The notes under the pieces were generated by a model. That model was not told the DNA's origin. It was given only the letters and a program-made list of their open reading frames with translations, and made no database searches. The position numbers were made by a program, and so were the translations under genes. Positions 41,200 to 49,911 of a stretch of 64,000 nucleotides of DNA are shown here, in pieces. How positions within the stretch are numbered: the stretch's first letter is position 1; each line of letters opens with the position of its first letter. Source of the stretch: Saccharopolyspora erythraea (GTDB lineage: Bacteria > Actinomycetota > Actinomycetes > Mycobacteriales > Pseudonocardiaceae); assembly GCF_018141105.1 (NCBI RefSeq), contig NZ_CP054839.1, positions 3,658,001-3,722,000 of the forward strand. The letters run 5' to 3'.

Positions 41200-42414
41200 A
41201 TGGCCTCACAGCAGCACACGACCGGGCACGGGCAGCTTCGCGGGCTGAAGGTCGTCGAGTTCGCGCACGTCGTGGCCGGGCCGATGGCCGGGTCGATGCT
41301 CGCCGACCAAGGCGCGGACGTCGTGCACGTCGAGCCGCCCGGAACGGGAGACGCGGCCCGCGGCATGGGGCCGAAGCGCGACGGTGTTCCCCTGTGGTTC
41401 AAGGTCGCCGGGCGCAACAAGCGGTCGGTCACGCTCGACCTGCGCCAGGAAGCCGGCCGGGCCGTGGCCCACCGGCTCGTCGCGTGGGCCGACGTCGTGA
41501 TCGTCACCTTCCGCCCGGGGCGGCTGCGCACCTGGGGGCTCGACTGGGATTCCGTGCACCGCATCAACCCGAGGGCCGTGCTGCTGCAGATCTCCGGCTA
41601 TGGAGCCACTTCCTCGCACGCCGACGAGCCCGGCTTCGGCAAGATGGGCGAGGCGCGCAGTGGCGTGGTGCACCTGACCGGCCACCCGGACGGCCCGCCC
41701 GTCCACACCGGTTTCTCCCACGGCGACGCGGTGACCGGGCTGATGGGTGCCTACGCGGTGCTCGCCGCCCTCCACCGCCGCGACCACGACCCGGACTTCG
41801 ACGGCGAGTGGATCGACCTCGCGCTGTTCGAGCCCCTGTTCCGGCTCGTCGAGTGGCAGGTCATCATGCACGACCAGCTCGGCGCGGTGCCGCAGCGAGC
41901 CGGAAACCAGCTCGCGGTCGCCCCCGCCGCGGTCATCAACACCTACCAGTCCCGCGAGGGCGAGTGGATCACGGTGACCTCCGCGACGCCGCGCTCGGTG
42001 CGCAACGTGGCCCGGTTGCTCGGGTTGCCGGAGGACGAGTTCGCCACTACGGAGCAGCAGCACGCCGGTCGGCAACGGCTCGACGAGGGTCTGCGGGACT
42101 GGATCGCGCAGCGCTCGACCGACGAGTGCCTGGCGGAGTTCGTGCGCAACGAGGTGGTGGCCTCGCGGGTCTTCAGCGCCGCCGACATCGCCACCGACCC
42201 GGTCTACGCCGAGCGCGAGGACATCGTCACCGTCGAAGATCCCGAACTCGGCCCGGTGCGGATGCAGGCGGTCCTCCCGCACTTCAGGCGGAACCCGGGC
42301 CGGATCTGGCGGACCGGCCCGGATCTGGGGCAGGACAACGACCTCGTGTACCGGGAGTGGCTCGGGCTGGGTGATGAGGACGTCGCGGATCTGGAGAACA
42401 ACGGTGCCATCTGA
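41200..42414 (+). CDS. CaiB/BaiF (family III) CoA-transferase
   Basis: A 404-residue enzyme that moves CoA between carboxylates through an enzyme-bound anhydride. Family features are LKVVEFAHVVAGPMAGSMLADQGADVVHVEPP (in part), FKVAGRNKRSVTLDLR, QISGYGA, and DPDFDGEWIDLALFEPLF. The catalytic Asp is expected near GKMGEARSG or GDAVTG; I could not fix it. Most family members use succinyl-CoA as donor. The stop overlaps the lyase start (11 bp), so the two act together. AGGAG lies eight bases upstream of ATG 41200. Confidence 0.9.
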   Translation: MASQQHTTGHGQLRGLKVVEFAHVVAGPMAGSMLADQGADVVHVEPPGTGDAARGMGPKRDGVPLWFKVAGRNKRSVTLDLRQEAGRAVAHRLVAWADVVIVTFRPGRLRTWGLDWDSVHRINPRAVLLQISGYGATSSHADEPGFGKMGEARSGVVHLTGHPDGPPVHTGFSHGDAVTGLMGAYAVLAALHRRDHDPDFDGEWIDLALFEPLFRLVEWQVIMHDQLGAVPQRAGNQLAVAPAAVINTYQSREGEWITVTSATPRSVRNVARLLGLPEDEFATTEQQHAGRQRLDEGLRDWIAQRSTDECLAEFVRNEVVASRVFSAADIATDPVYAEREDIVTVEDPELGPVRMQAVLPHFRRNPGRIWRTGPDLGQDNDLVYREWLGLGDEDVADLENNGAI

Positions 42415-43357
42415 GACCGGCGCCCGAGCGCCGCAGGCGCGTCCCGCCCTGCGCTCGCTGCTGTTCGTGCCGGGGACCAAGGTGGAATGGCTGGGCAAGG
42501 CGGGGGAGTCCGGCGCCGACGCGGTCATCCTCGATCTGGAGGACGCGGTTCCCGAGTCGCGGAAGCCGCACGCCCGCGGCCAGGTCGCCGAAGCCGTCGC
42601 GCAGGCCGAGGCGAACGCGTTCGGGAACATGGCTGTCTTCGTCCGCATCAACGCGCTCGACGGCTGGGAGGCGGTCGGCGAACTGCGCGCGATCGCGCGT
42701 CCCGGTCTTTCCGGGATCGTGCTTCCCAAGGTGAGCAGCGTGCGAGACGTGTGGCTGGCCGACCGGCTGCTCGGCTGGTGCGAACGCGAGGCGGGCCTCC
42801 CCGCCGGCCGGATCGCCCTGGTCCCGCTGCTGGAGACCGCTCGAGGTCTGCGGGACGCGCGGGACATCGCCGCGGCGGCTCCGCGCGTGGCGTACCTGGG
42901 CGCGCTCACCGCCCCCGGCGGTGACGTCGAGCGCGCCGTCGGTTACCGCTGGACTCCGGAGGGGACCGGAACGCTGGCGCTGCGTGCCCGTGTCCTGCTC
43001 GATGCCCGGGCGGAGGAGGTGCCGCATCCGGTCACCGGGCTGTGGACCCGGATCGACGACCTCGGCGGACTACGCGCCTTCGCCGAGCAGAACCGGGATC
43101 TCGGCTACGAGGGCATGATGGCGATCCACCCCTCGCACGTCCCCGTGATCAACGAGGTCTTCTCGCCCGGCCCCGAGGAGCTCGACCGCTGCGCTCGCCT
43201 GGTCGCGACTGTGGAGCAAGCCCAGGCGCACGGGGTCGGCGCGGTGTCGTTCGAGGGGGAGATGGTCGACGAAGCCATGGTCGCCACGGCCCGGCTGACC
43301 CTGCGGCGACACGCCCGCGAACGCGGCCCTGACTCGCCGGGTGCGCCTGAGCACTGA
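42404..43357 (+). CDS. HpcH/HpaI-CitE family (citrate lyase beta-like) lyase
   Basis: A 317-residue TIM barrel of the CitE/malyl-CoA lyase type. It has RSLLFVPGTKVEWLGKAGESGADAVILDLEDAVPESRK (in part), VRINALD, GIVLPKVSS, LVPLLETARGL and GYEGMMAIHPSHVPVINE, the lyase signature. The LDLEDAV Asp and the LETARG Glu are Mg ligands. It probably cleaves a hydroxyacyl-CoA such as malyl-, citramalyl- or methylmalyl-CoA made by the preceding CoA-transferase. The start is GTG 42404, within the transferase end. Confidence 0.88.
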   Translation: MPSETGARAPQARPALRSLLFVPGTKVEWLGKAGESGADAVILDLEDAVPESRKPHARGQVAEAVAQAEANAFGNMAVFVRINALDGWEAVGELRAIARPGLSGIVLPKVSSVRDVWLADRLLGWCEREAGLPAGRIALVPLLETARGLRDARDIAAAAPRVAYLGALTAPGGDVERAVGYRWTPEGTGTLALRARVLLDARAEEVPHPVTGLWTRIDDLGGLRAFAEQNRDLGYEGMMAIHPSHVPVINEVFSPGPEELDRCARLVATVEQAQAHGVGAVSFEGEMVDEAMVATARLTLRRHARERGPDSPGAPEH

Positions 43358-43527
43358 GAGCACGGTGACCTTTCGGGCTCGGTCCCGGTAGCTGCTGCGG
43401 TGTGATCGACGGCAACTTGTGATGCCCGTGGCGTTGGGCGGCTTTCCGGCGCCGGTCGCGGTCAGAATCGGACGCACAGTCCACAGACGCCGCTCGGCGT
43501 GGAGCGCGTATCCCGGCCCGAAGGGAC

Positions 43528-45402
43528 GTGCGTGTGATCACCGATGCGCTCCCCGCCACCAGGCGCCCGCGCGGCCTGCTGCCGGCGTGGTTGGTGCGCA
43601 TGCTGCGCCCGGCCCCGTACTCGCGGGACTGGACGCGGGTGTGCGCGGCGACCGTCGGCATCGGGGGACCGCAGATCGCCGGGTTGGCGACCGGCCGGGT
43701 GGAGGAGGCCGTGCTCGCCTCGGTCGGCGCGCTGTGCGTGAGCTTCTCGGACCTGACGACCTCCTACCGGCACCGGTTGCGCCGCGTCGGGCTGACCGCG
43801 GTGCTCGGTGCGATCGGCTTCACCGCGGGGGCCGGGGCCGCAGGCCCGTGGTGGGCCGCGGCGACCGTGGTCGCGGTGTCGCTGGTGTCGGTGCTGTCGA
43901 GCCGGATGGGGGACCTCTGGGCCGCGGCGGGTGCGCAGATGCTCACCTTCTGCGTGGTCGCGACCGGTCAGCACTCCCAGTCGCTCGGGCTCGGCGCGCA
44001 GGTCCTGTGGTTCCTCTGCGGGGAAGTGCTGTTGGTGGCGATGGTCGCGGCGACATGGCCGTTTCGCCGCACCGCCCCGGCCAGGGAGGCGGTGGCGAGG
44101 GTGTTCGACACGACGGTGCGGATGTTCGACGCCGCCGGGACCGACCGGGCGATCGGTATCCGCCAGGACCTGACCCGGGCGCTCAACACCGCGCACGACA
44201 TCCTGCTCGGCGGCGCGTCGACGTCCCGCAGCCGGGTCCACGACCGGCTCTACGTCGTCCTCACCCGCGTCACGCCCATCGTCGAGGCCGCGGTCGCGTT
44301 GACGCACTCCGGAGACCGGCCGCCGGAGCGGGTGGTGGCCGCCCTGCGGGAGCTCGCGCGCAGCGTCCGCAGCGGTGACCTCCCCGCGCCGCACCGGCCC
44401 CCCGCGGCCGATGCCGCGACGGTGCGGGCGTTGGACGCGGGAATCGCGGACCTGATCGCCGCATGGCGTCGGGCGAAGCCGGTGCGGGTGCGCGGAGGCA
44501 GCCGGAGCGTGAGGGAGAGGCTGCGGGTGTGGCGCGGCAGCGTGACCTTCGGCCGCACCACCTGGCTGCTCGCGCTGCGCATGTCGCTGTGCCTGGCGGT
44601 GGCCGAGTGCATCGGCCTGGTCGGCGGCCTCGACCAGGGGCACTGGATCGCGCTGACGGTCGCGCTGGTGCTCAAACCGAACTCGGGCTCGGTCTTCGCG
44701 CGCACCGTGCTGCGCGCGCTCGGCAGCGTCGTGGGCGTGTTGCTCGCGCTGGTGCTGCTCGCGCTGGTGCCGCCGGGCTGGGTGCTCGTGGTGTTCACCG
44801 CCGCGCTGGCCGCCGCGCTCCCGGTGGCCCTGAGCCGCCATTACGGTGTCTTCACCGCGGTCGTCACCGCGCTGGTGCTGCTGCAGATGAGCCAGTCGGA
44901 GCTGTTCGCCGACGCCCTGCCCACCGTCCGGCTGGTCGACTCGCTCGCGGGCTGCGCGATCGTGCTCGGCGTCGTGGCGCTGCTACGCCCGTTGCAACCA
45001 CGTGCCGATCTCGCGGACCGGATCGCGGCGGTGACCGAGACCGTGTCGGAGTACGTGTCGCTGTCGCTGGCGGGGGTCGCGCAGGGCCGTTCCGCCCTGC
45101 GGCGCCGCACCTACCGCGACCTGTCGGATCTGCGGGCGGCGTTGCAACAGCAGCTGATGGAACCGGCCGCGGGCCGGGCGGAACGCTGGTGGCCGACGGT
45201 CATCCTGCTGGAACGCGTCGTCGACGCCGCGACCGAACGCGCGCTGCTGGGCGGGCACATCGGCGACGACCGCCTGCAGCACGCGCAGCGGTTGGTCTCC
45301 GGCATGCGCAGCGCCACGCGACAGGTCCGTGACGGCGGGGCTTCGCCGGAGGTCCTGCGCGCGCATCTGGAGCGCGTCTACACCGAGGTCTGCGCGGCGT
45401 AG
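43528..45402 (+). CDS. FUSC family (aromatic acid exporter-like) membrane protein
   Basis: A 624-residue protein. Two blocks of hydrophobic helices (about residues 35-165 and 360-500) are separated by a soluble helical region of about 190 residues. The second block shows the FUSC pattern GHWIALTVALVLKPNSGSVFARTVLRALGSVVGVLLALV (in part). Such proteins resemble YccS/YhfK/AaeB and may export organic acids. GTG 43528 or the GTG two codons later (43534) may start it. It converges on the gnd gene 16 bp away. Confidence 0.8.
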   Translation: MRVITDALPATRRPRGLLPAWLVRMLRPAPYSRDWTRVCAATVGIGGPQIAGLATGRVEEAVLASVGALCVSFSDLTTSYRHRLRRVGLTAVLGAIGFTAGAGAAGPWWAAATVVAVSLVSVLSSRMGDLWAAAGAQMLTFCVVATGQHSQSLGLGAQVLWFLCGEVLLVAMVAATWPFRRTAPAREAVARVFDTTVRMFDAAGTDRAIGIRQDLTRALNTAHDILLGGASTSRSRVHDRLYVVLTRVTPIVEAAVALTHSGDRPPERVVAALRELARSVRSGDLPAPHRPPAADAATVRALDAGIADLIAAWRRAKPVRVRGGSRSVRERLRVWRGSVTFGRTTWLLALRMSLCLAVAECIGLVGGLDQGHWIALTVALVLKPNSGSVFARTVLRALGSVVGVLLALVLLALVPPGWVLVVFTAALAAALPVALSRHYGVFTAVVTALVLLQMSQSELFADALPTVRLVDSLAGCAIVLGVVALLRPLQPRADLADRIAAVTETVSEYVSLSLAGVAQGRSALRRRTYRDLSDLRAALQQQLMEPAAGRAERWWPTVILLERVVDAATERALLGGHIGDDRLQHAQRLVSGMRSATRQVRDGGASPEVLRAHLERVYTEVCAA

Positions 45403-45418
45403 GTGTGGGGGTGACGGT

Positions 45419-46858
45419 TCAGACCGGTACCTCGGATCGGTCGCCGCTCCAGAGGGTGTGGAACACGCCTTCCCGGTCGGTGCGCCGGTAGGTGTGGGCG
45501 CCGAAGTAGTCCCGCTGCCCCTGGGTGAGTGCCGCCGGCAGCCGGCCGGCGCGCAGGGTGTCGTAGTAGGCCAGCGCCGCCGAGAAACCCGGTGTCGGTA
45601 CGCCCTGGCGGGTGGCGGCGACCAGGACCGACCGCCAGTCGTCCTGGGCTGCCCCGATCTCCTGGGCGAAGGTTTCGTCGGAGAGCAGGCTCGGCAGGTC
45701 GGGGCGCGCGTCGTAGGCGGCGCGGACGCGGTCGAGGAACGCGGCGCGGATGATGCAGCCGGCGCGCCAGATCGCGGCGACCGCGCCCAGGTCGATGTTC
45801 CAGCCGTACTCGGCGCTTCCGGCGGCGATCTCGTGGAAGCCCTGCGTGTAGGACACGATCTTCGACGCGTAGAGCGCCTGCTCCACCTGGTCGGCGAACG
45901 CCGCGGCCTCGGACTCGCCCAGCGTTGCGGGAGCGGGCCCCGCGAGCCCGCGGGAGGCTTCGCGCAGTGCGGTGTGGCCCGACAGCGAGCGGGCGAACAC
46001 CGCCTCGGCGATGCCCGACACCGGCACCCCCAGCTCGAGCGCGATCTGCACGGTCCAGCGGCCGGTGCCCTTCTGCTCGGCCTCGTCGGCGACGACGTCG
46101 ACGAACGGTTCGCCGGTCGCGGCGTCCACATGGGACAGCACCTCTGCGGTGATCTCGATGAGGTAGGAGTCCAGGCGGCCGGTGTTCCAGGTGCGGAAGA
46201 TCTCGGCGATCCGGGCCGGGGAGAAGCCCGCGACCTCGCGCAGCAGCTGGTAGGCCTCGGCGATCAGCTGCATGTCGGCGTACTCGATGCCGTTGTGCAC
46301 CATCTTGACGAAGTGCCCGGCGCCGTCCGCGCCGACGTGGGTCACGCACGGTGCACCGTCGGCGGCCTTGGCGGCGATCTTCTCCAGCATCGGGCCGAGC
46401 GAGGCGTAGGACTCGTCCGAGCCGCCCGGCATGATGCTGGGGCCGTGCAGGGCGCCCTCCTCGCCGCCGGAGATGCCGGTGCCCACGAAGTGGATGCCGT
46501 GCTCGCGCAGCTCGCGCTCACGGCGCCGGGTGTCGGCGAAGTGGGCGTTGCCGCCGTCGATGATCAGGTCGCCCGGCTCCAGCAGCGGGGCGAACTCCCG
46601 GATCACCGCGTCGGTGGGGTCGCCGGCCTTCACCATGACGACGAGCCTGCGGGGGCGCTCCATCGCGGCGACGAAGTCCTCGGCCGACTCGGTCGCGACG
46701 AACTCGCCCTCGTGGCCGAACTCGTCCATGAGCTCGCGGGTCTTCGCCGCGGTGCGGTTGTGCACGGCGACCGCGTAGCCGTTGCGTGCGAAGTTGCGGG
46801 CGAGGTTGCGGCCCATGACCGCCAGCCCGGTGACGCCGATCTGGGCTGAAGTGCTCAT
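45419..46858 (-). CDS. gnd: 6-phosphogluconate dehydrogenase, decarboxylating
   Basis: A 479-residue enzyme that oxidises 6-phosphogluconate to ribulose 5-phosphate with NADP. It shows IGVTGLAVMGRNLARNFARNG (in part), the substrate motif GGEEGALHGPSIMPGG, HFVKMVHNGIEYADMQLIAEAY (in part) and the terminal signature region with HTYRRTDREG. The length fits the long bacterial form, not the shorter YqeC type. It is the last gene of the ketogluconate unit, 97 bp after the IdnD-like gene, and makes pentose phosphate from gluconate once phosphorylated. No gluconokinase is in the window. Confidence 0.95.
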   Translation of the reverse strand: MSTSAQIGVTGLAVMGRNLARNFARNGYAVAVHNRTAAKTRELMDEFGHEGEFVATESAEDFVAAMERPRRLVVMVKAGDPTDAVIREFAPLLEPGDLIIDGGNAHFADTRRRERELREHGIHFVGTGISGGEEGALHGPSIMPGGSDESYASLGPMLEKIAAKAADGAPCVTHVGADGAGHFVKMVHNGIEYADMQLIAEAYQLLREVAGFSPARIAEIFRTWNTGRLDSYLIEITAEVLSHVDAATGEPFVDVVADEAEQKGTGRWTVQIALELGVPVSGIAEAVFARSLSGHTALREASRGLAGPAPATLGESEAAAFADQVEQALYASKIVSYTQGFHEIAAGSAEYGWNIDLGAVAAIWRAGCIIRAAFLDRVRAAYDARPDLPSLLSDETFAQEIGAAQDDWRSVLVAATRQGVPTPGFSAALAYYDTLRAGRLPAALTQGQRDYFGAHTYRRTDREGVFHTLWSGDRSEVPV

Positions 46859-46955
46859 GCGGTTGCTCCCGTGGGGTTGGGCGACGCCCGCCAGTCTGCG
46901 TCCCGGCGCGCCGCGGCGCCCGTGGGGCCGGTGGCCGGACTCAGGCTCGGAGGGA

Positions 46956-47981
46956 TCACCGCGGGTCGGTGAGGTCCAGCAGGACCTTCGAGGCGAGGGC
47001 CCGGTTCCCGGCGATGTCGAACGCGGCGGCCGCTTCGGCCAGCGGGAAGGTGTGGGTCAGCACGGGATCGACGTGCAGACCTTCGCCCAGCAGCGACAGC
47101 GCCTCGTCGAACTCCCGGTCGAAGCGGAACGCGCCGAGCATCTCGATCTCCCGGGTGACCACGATGTTTCCGAGGAAGCCCGTCTCGCCCGGAGGCAGCA
47201 GGCCGAGCAGGACGACCGTGCCGCGGCGCGCAACGGTCCGCACGCACGTGCTCAGGCCCGCCGCCGACCCGGACGCCTCGATGGCGATGTCGGGCTGGTC
47301 TGGATCCGCTCCGTCCGCCCGGACCGTCGAGGTGGCCCCGACGGCCGCGGCGATGGCCAACGGCTCGTCGAGCAGGTCGGTCACGACGATCTCGGCCGCG
47401 CCGGCGTTCTTCAGCGCGGCCACGGTGAGGCAGCCGATCGGCCCCGCGCCGGTGACCAGGACCCGCCGGCCTGCCACATCGCCTGCGCGGTGCACCGCGT
47501 GCAGGGCGACCGCGAGCGGTTCCGCGACGACCGCTCGGCGCAGGTCCAGCCCGGTGGGCAGCGGGCGGACCTGGTCGGCAGGCACGACGAGGTGCTGGAT
47601 GAAACCACCCTGCACGTGCGGCGTCCGGGCGGCGCTGCCGAGATAGCGGCTCCGGGCGCAGACGTTGCGCCGGTTCCCGGCGCATTCGGGGCATGCGCCG
47701 CACGGAGTCGCCGGATGGATCGCCACGGGCGTGCCGACGCCGGGCCCGTCCACGTCCGGCCCGGTGGCGGCGACGTGCCCGACGACCTCGTGGCCGAGCA
47801 CCATGGGCTCGCGCAGGCGGAAATCGCCGACCGAACCGCGGTGGTAGTAGTGCAGGTCCGAACCGCAGATGCCGCCGAACGCGGTCGAGACCGCGATTTC
47901 CCCGTGGCCCGGTGGCACCGGGTCCCGGTCCTCGACGCGGAGGTCACCCGCACCGTGTACGACACATGCACGCATGGACAT
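46956..47981 (-). CDS. zinc-dependent alcohol dehydrogenase, L-idonate 5-dehydrogenase-like
   Basis: A 341-residue MDR enzyme. The catalytic zinc site is GGICGSDLHYYHRG with GHEVVGHV. A structural zinc lobe is CGACPECAGNRRNVC, and the Rossmann motif GAGPIGCLTVAAL. IDND/L-idonate 5-dehydrogenases of E. coli type share this pattern and the YLGSAARTPHVQGGF region. It would oxidise L-idonate to 5-keto-D-gluconate. It is followed by gnd and preceded by an IdnO-like gene (23 bp gap). GGAGGA precedes ATG 47981; ATG 47975 is an alternative. Confidence 0.87.
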   Translation of the reverse strand: MSMRACVVHGAGDLRVEDRDPVPPGHGEIAVSTAFGGICGSDLHYYHRGSVGDFRLREPMVLGHEVVGHVAATGPDVDGPGVGTPVAIHPATPCGACPECAGNRRNVCARSRYLGSAARTPHVQGGFIQHLVVPADQVRPLPTGLDLRRAVVAEPLAVALHAVHRAGDVAGRRVLVTGAGPIGCLTVAALKNAGAAEIVVTDLLDEPLAIAAAVGATSTVRADGADPDQPDIAIEASGSAAGLSTCVRTVARRGTVVLLGLLPPGETGFLGNIVVTREIEMLGAFRFDREFDEALSLLGEGLHVDPVLTHTFPLAEAAAAFDIAGNRALASKVLLDLTDPR

Positions 47982-48004
47982 CGCTCCTCCACAGGGATCG
48001 ACGG

Positions 48005-48775
48005 TCAGAGAACGGAAGTCATGCCGCCGTCGACGTACAGCAGCTGGCCGTTGACGAAGTCGGAGGCGGGTGAGGCCAGGAAGAGCAGGGCGCCGACGAG
48101 GTCCTCGACCCGCCCCCACCTGGCGGCCGGCGTGCGGCCGCGCACCCAGGCGCTGAACTCCTCGTCGGCGACGAGGGCGGCGGTCAGCTCGGTCTCGAAG
48201 TAGCCCGGGGCGAGCCCGTTGACCTGGATCCCCGATGGGCCGAGGTCGGCGCACATGCCCCTGGTCAGCTGCTTGAGGCCGCCCTTGGTGGCCGAGTACG
48301 GGGCGATGCCGGGCCGCACGAGCTCGCTCTGGACCGAGCAGACGTTGATGATCTTGCCGTTGCCGCGCGGCACCATCCGCCGCGCGACCTCGCGTCCGGC
48401 GAGGAAGGCGCTGGTGAGGTTGGTGTCGAGCAGCCGGTACCAGTCGGCATCGGCGAACTCGGTGAACGGCGTGCGGTGCTGCGCTCCGGTGTTGTTCACC
48501 AGGATGTCGACCGGGCCCACGCGCTCCTCGATGCCGGCGACGCCGTCGGAGACCGCTGCCGGATCGGTCACGTCGAACGCGCTCGCGTGCACGGTCGCGC
48601 CGGTGAGCTCGGCCAGCTCCTCCCGGGCCCGCTCCAGCCTGGGCTCGTCGCGACCGTTGAGGACGACCGTGCAGCCGGCTTCGAGCAGGCCCCGCGCGAG
48701 TGCGCGGCCGATGCCCTTGCTGGATCCGGTGACGACGGCGACCCTTCCGCTGACGTCGAAAACGGGGTGGCTCAC
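48005..48775 (-). CDS. SDR, gluconate 5-dehydrogenase-like (IdnO type)
   Basis: A 256-residue classical SDR. TGSSKGIG binds NAD(P), NNTG is the structural motif, the catalytic residues are Ser (NVCSVQSELV), Tyr and Lys (YSATKGGLK), and the end is FVNGQLLYVDGG. The overall layout, with QHRTPFTEFADADWYRLLDTNLTSAF (in part), is typical of gluconate 5-dehydrogenases (IdnO/GntO), which reduce 5-ketogluconate to gluconate. The GTG start overlaps the stop of the preceding gene by four bases. Together with the IdnD-like enzyme it makes an idonate-to-gluconate route. Confidence 0.85.
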   Translation of the reverse strand: MSHPVFDVSGRVAVVTGSSKGIGRALARGLLEAGCTVVLNGRDEPRLERAREELAELTGATVHASAFDVTDPAAVSDGVAGIEERVGPVDILVNNTGAQHRTPFTEFADADWYRLLDTNLTSAFLAGREVARRMVPRGNGKIINVCSVQSELVRPGIAPYSATKGGLKQLTRGMCADLGPSGIQVNGLAPGYFETELTAALVADEEFSAWVRGRTPAARWGRVEDLVGALLFLASPASDFVNGQLLYVDGGMTSVL

Positions 48776-49770
48776 CGCACGACCCCTTCCGCGGCCGGCA
48801 CCGCGGCGGAGCCGGGGACCGGGGTGCGGGCGGGGCGGCCGGAGAGCACGTCGAAGAGGTTGTCCACGGCAAGGTCGACCATCGCCGCCCGGGTCGCCTC
48901 GGTGGCCGATCCGACGTGCGGCAGGGCGACCAGCCGGGACTGCTCGACGAGATCGGCCACGTCCGCCCCGCGCGGCTCTCGTTCGAAGACGTCCAGCCCC
49001 GCCGAGTGGATCACCCCGTCGCGCAGCGCGGCCAGCAGCGCCGCTTCGTCGACGACACCGCCGCGCGAGGTGTTGACCAGCGTCGCGGTCGGCTTCATGG
49101 CACGGAGCTCGTCCGCGCCGATGAGGCCGCGGGTGGACTCGGTCAGCGGAACGTGCAGCGAGACGATGTCGGACCCGGCGAGCAGCGTGGGGAAGCCGAC
49201 CGCGTGGGACAGGTCGTCGTCCTCCGGGGCGAACGGGTCGTGGTGGAGCACTCGCATGCCGAAACCGGCCGCGCGCCGGGCCACCGCTCGACCGATCTGG
49301 CCGTAGCCGACCAGGCCCAGCGTCGCGCCGAACACGTCCAGGCCCAGGTAGTCGTCCATCCTGAACAGGTCCCACCCGCCCGCGTGCAGGCGGTCGCGGG
49401 CCGAACCGAGCCTGCGCCGCGCCATCAGGAACAGGGCGAACGCGAGGTCGGCGGTGGTTTCGGCCAGCACCCCGGGCGTGTGGGTGACCACGACGCCCCG
49501 TTCGGCGGCGGCCTGGCGGTCGACCGCGTCGAATCCCATGCTCGCGAGGGCGACCACGCGCAGCGACGGCCCCGCAGCGTCCAGCAGTTCGGCGTCGATG
49601 CGGTCGTTGCCCAGGGCGAGGATGCCGTCGGCGCCGCTCGCGAGCCCGGCCAGCTCGGCCGGTTCCGGCTTGCCCGCTCCTGTCCAGGGGACGACATCGA
49701 CGTGGGTCCCGAGGCGAGCCAGGCCGCCGCCGGGAAGTTCCTGGCGGGTGCTGAGCACGCGCTGCGTCAT
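48772..49770 (-). CDS. D-2-hydroxyacid dehydrogenase, ketogluconate reductase-like
   Basis: A 332-residue NAD(P)-dependent 2-hydroxyacid dehydrogenase. The Rossmann motif is GLVGYGQIGRAVARRAAGFGM, and the catalytic triad Arg-Glu-His is in NTSRGGVVDE, FEREPRG and LPHVGSATE. GhrB and 2-ketogluconate reductases show the same plan. It may reduce 2-keto-gluconate or 2,5-diketogluconate. It is the first gene of the operon, 141 bp from the LysR gene and behind the shared 34-nt element. ATG 49770 follows GAGGAG; a longer frame to 49800 has no ribosome site. Confidence 0.85.
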   Translation of the reverse strand: MTQRVLSTRQELPGGGLARLGTHVDVVPWTGAGKPEPAELAGLASGADGILALGNDRIDAELLDAAGPSLRVVALASMGFDAVDRQAAAERGVVVTHTPGVLAETTADLAFALFLMARRRLGSARDRLHAGGWDLFRMDDYLGLDVFGATLGLVGYGQIGRAVARRAAGFGMRVLHHDPFAPEDDDLSHAVGFPTLLAGSDIVSLHVPLTESTRGLIGADELRAMKPTATLVNTSRGGVVDEAALLAALRDGVIHSAGLDVFEREPRGADVADLVEQSRLVALPHVGSATEATRAAMVDLAVDNLFDVLSGRPARTPVPGSAAVPAAEGVVR

Positions 49771-49835
49771 GGTCAACTCCTCATCGAGGCCGGTGCGCAT
49801 GGGCGTGATCCACGGCAGTGGAACGCGTGTGAAGG

Positions 49836-49893
49836 AAACTAGGCAGCGCGGAGGGGGAGCGACAAATACCGGTTTTGCGTGACGCTATCGGTG
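49836..49893 (-). promoter_or_regulatory. LysR-type element and promoter of the ketogluconate operon
   Basis: The minus strand carries the 34-nt element at 49893-49860 (starts CACCGAT, ends GTATTTGTCG), 29/34 identical to the pxp promoter element. Its last hexamer TTGTCG can serve as -35, with TAGTTT (49841-49836) as -10 at 18-bp spacing. This is where an activating LysR protein would contact RNA polymerase. It lies between the LysR stop and the operon start. Confidence 0.7.
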
Positions 49894-49911
49894 CCGGGCA
49901 TGGTTGCCCGT

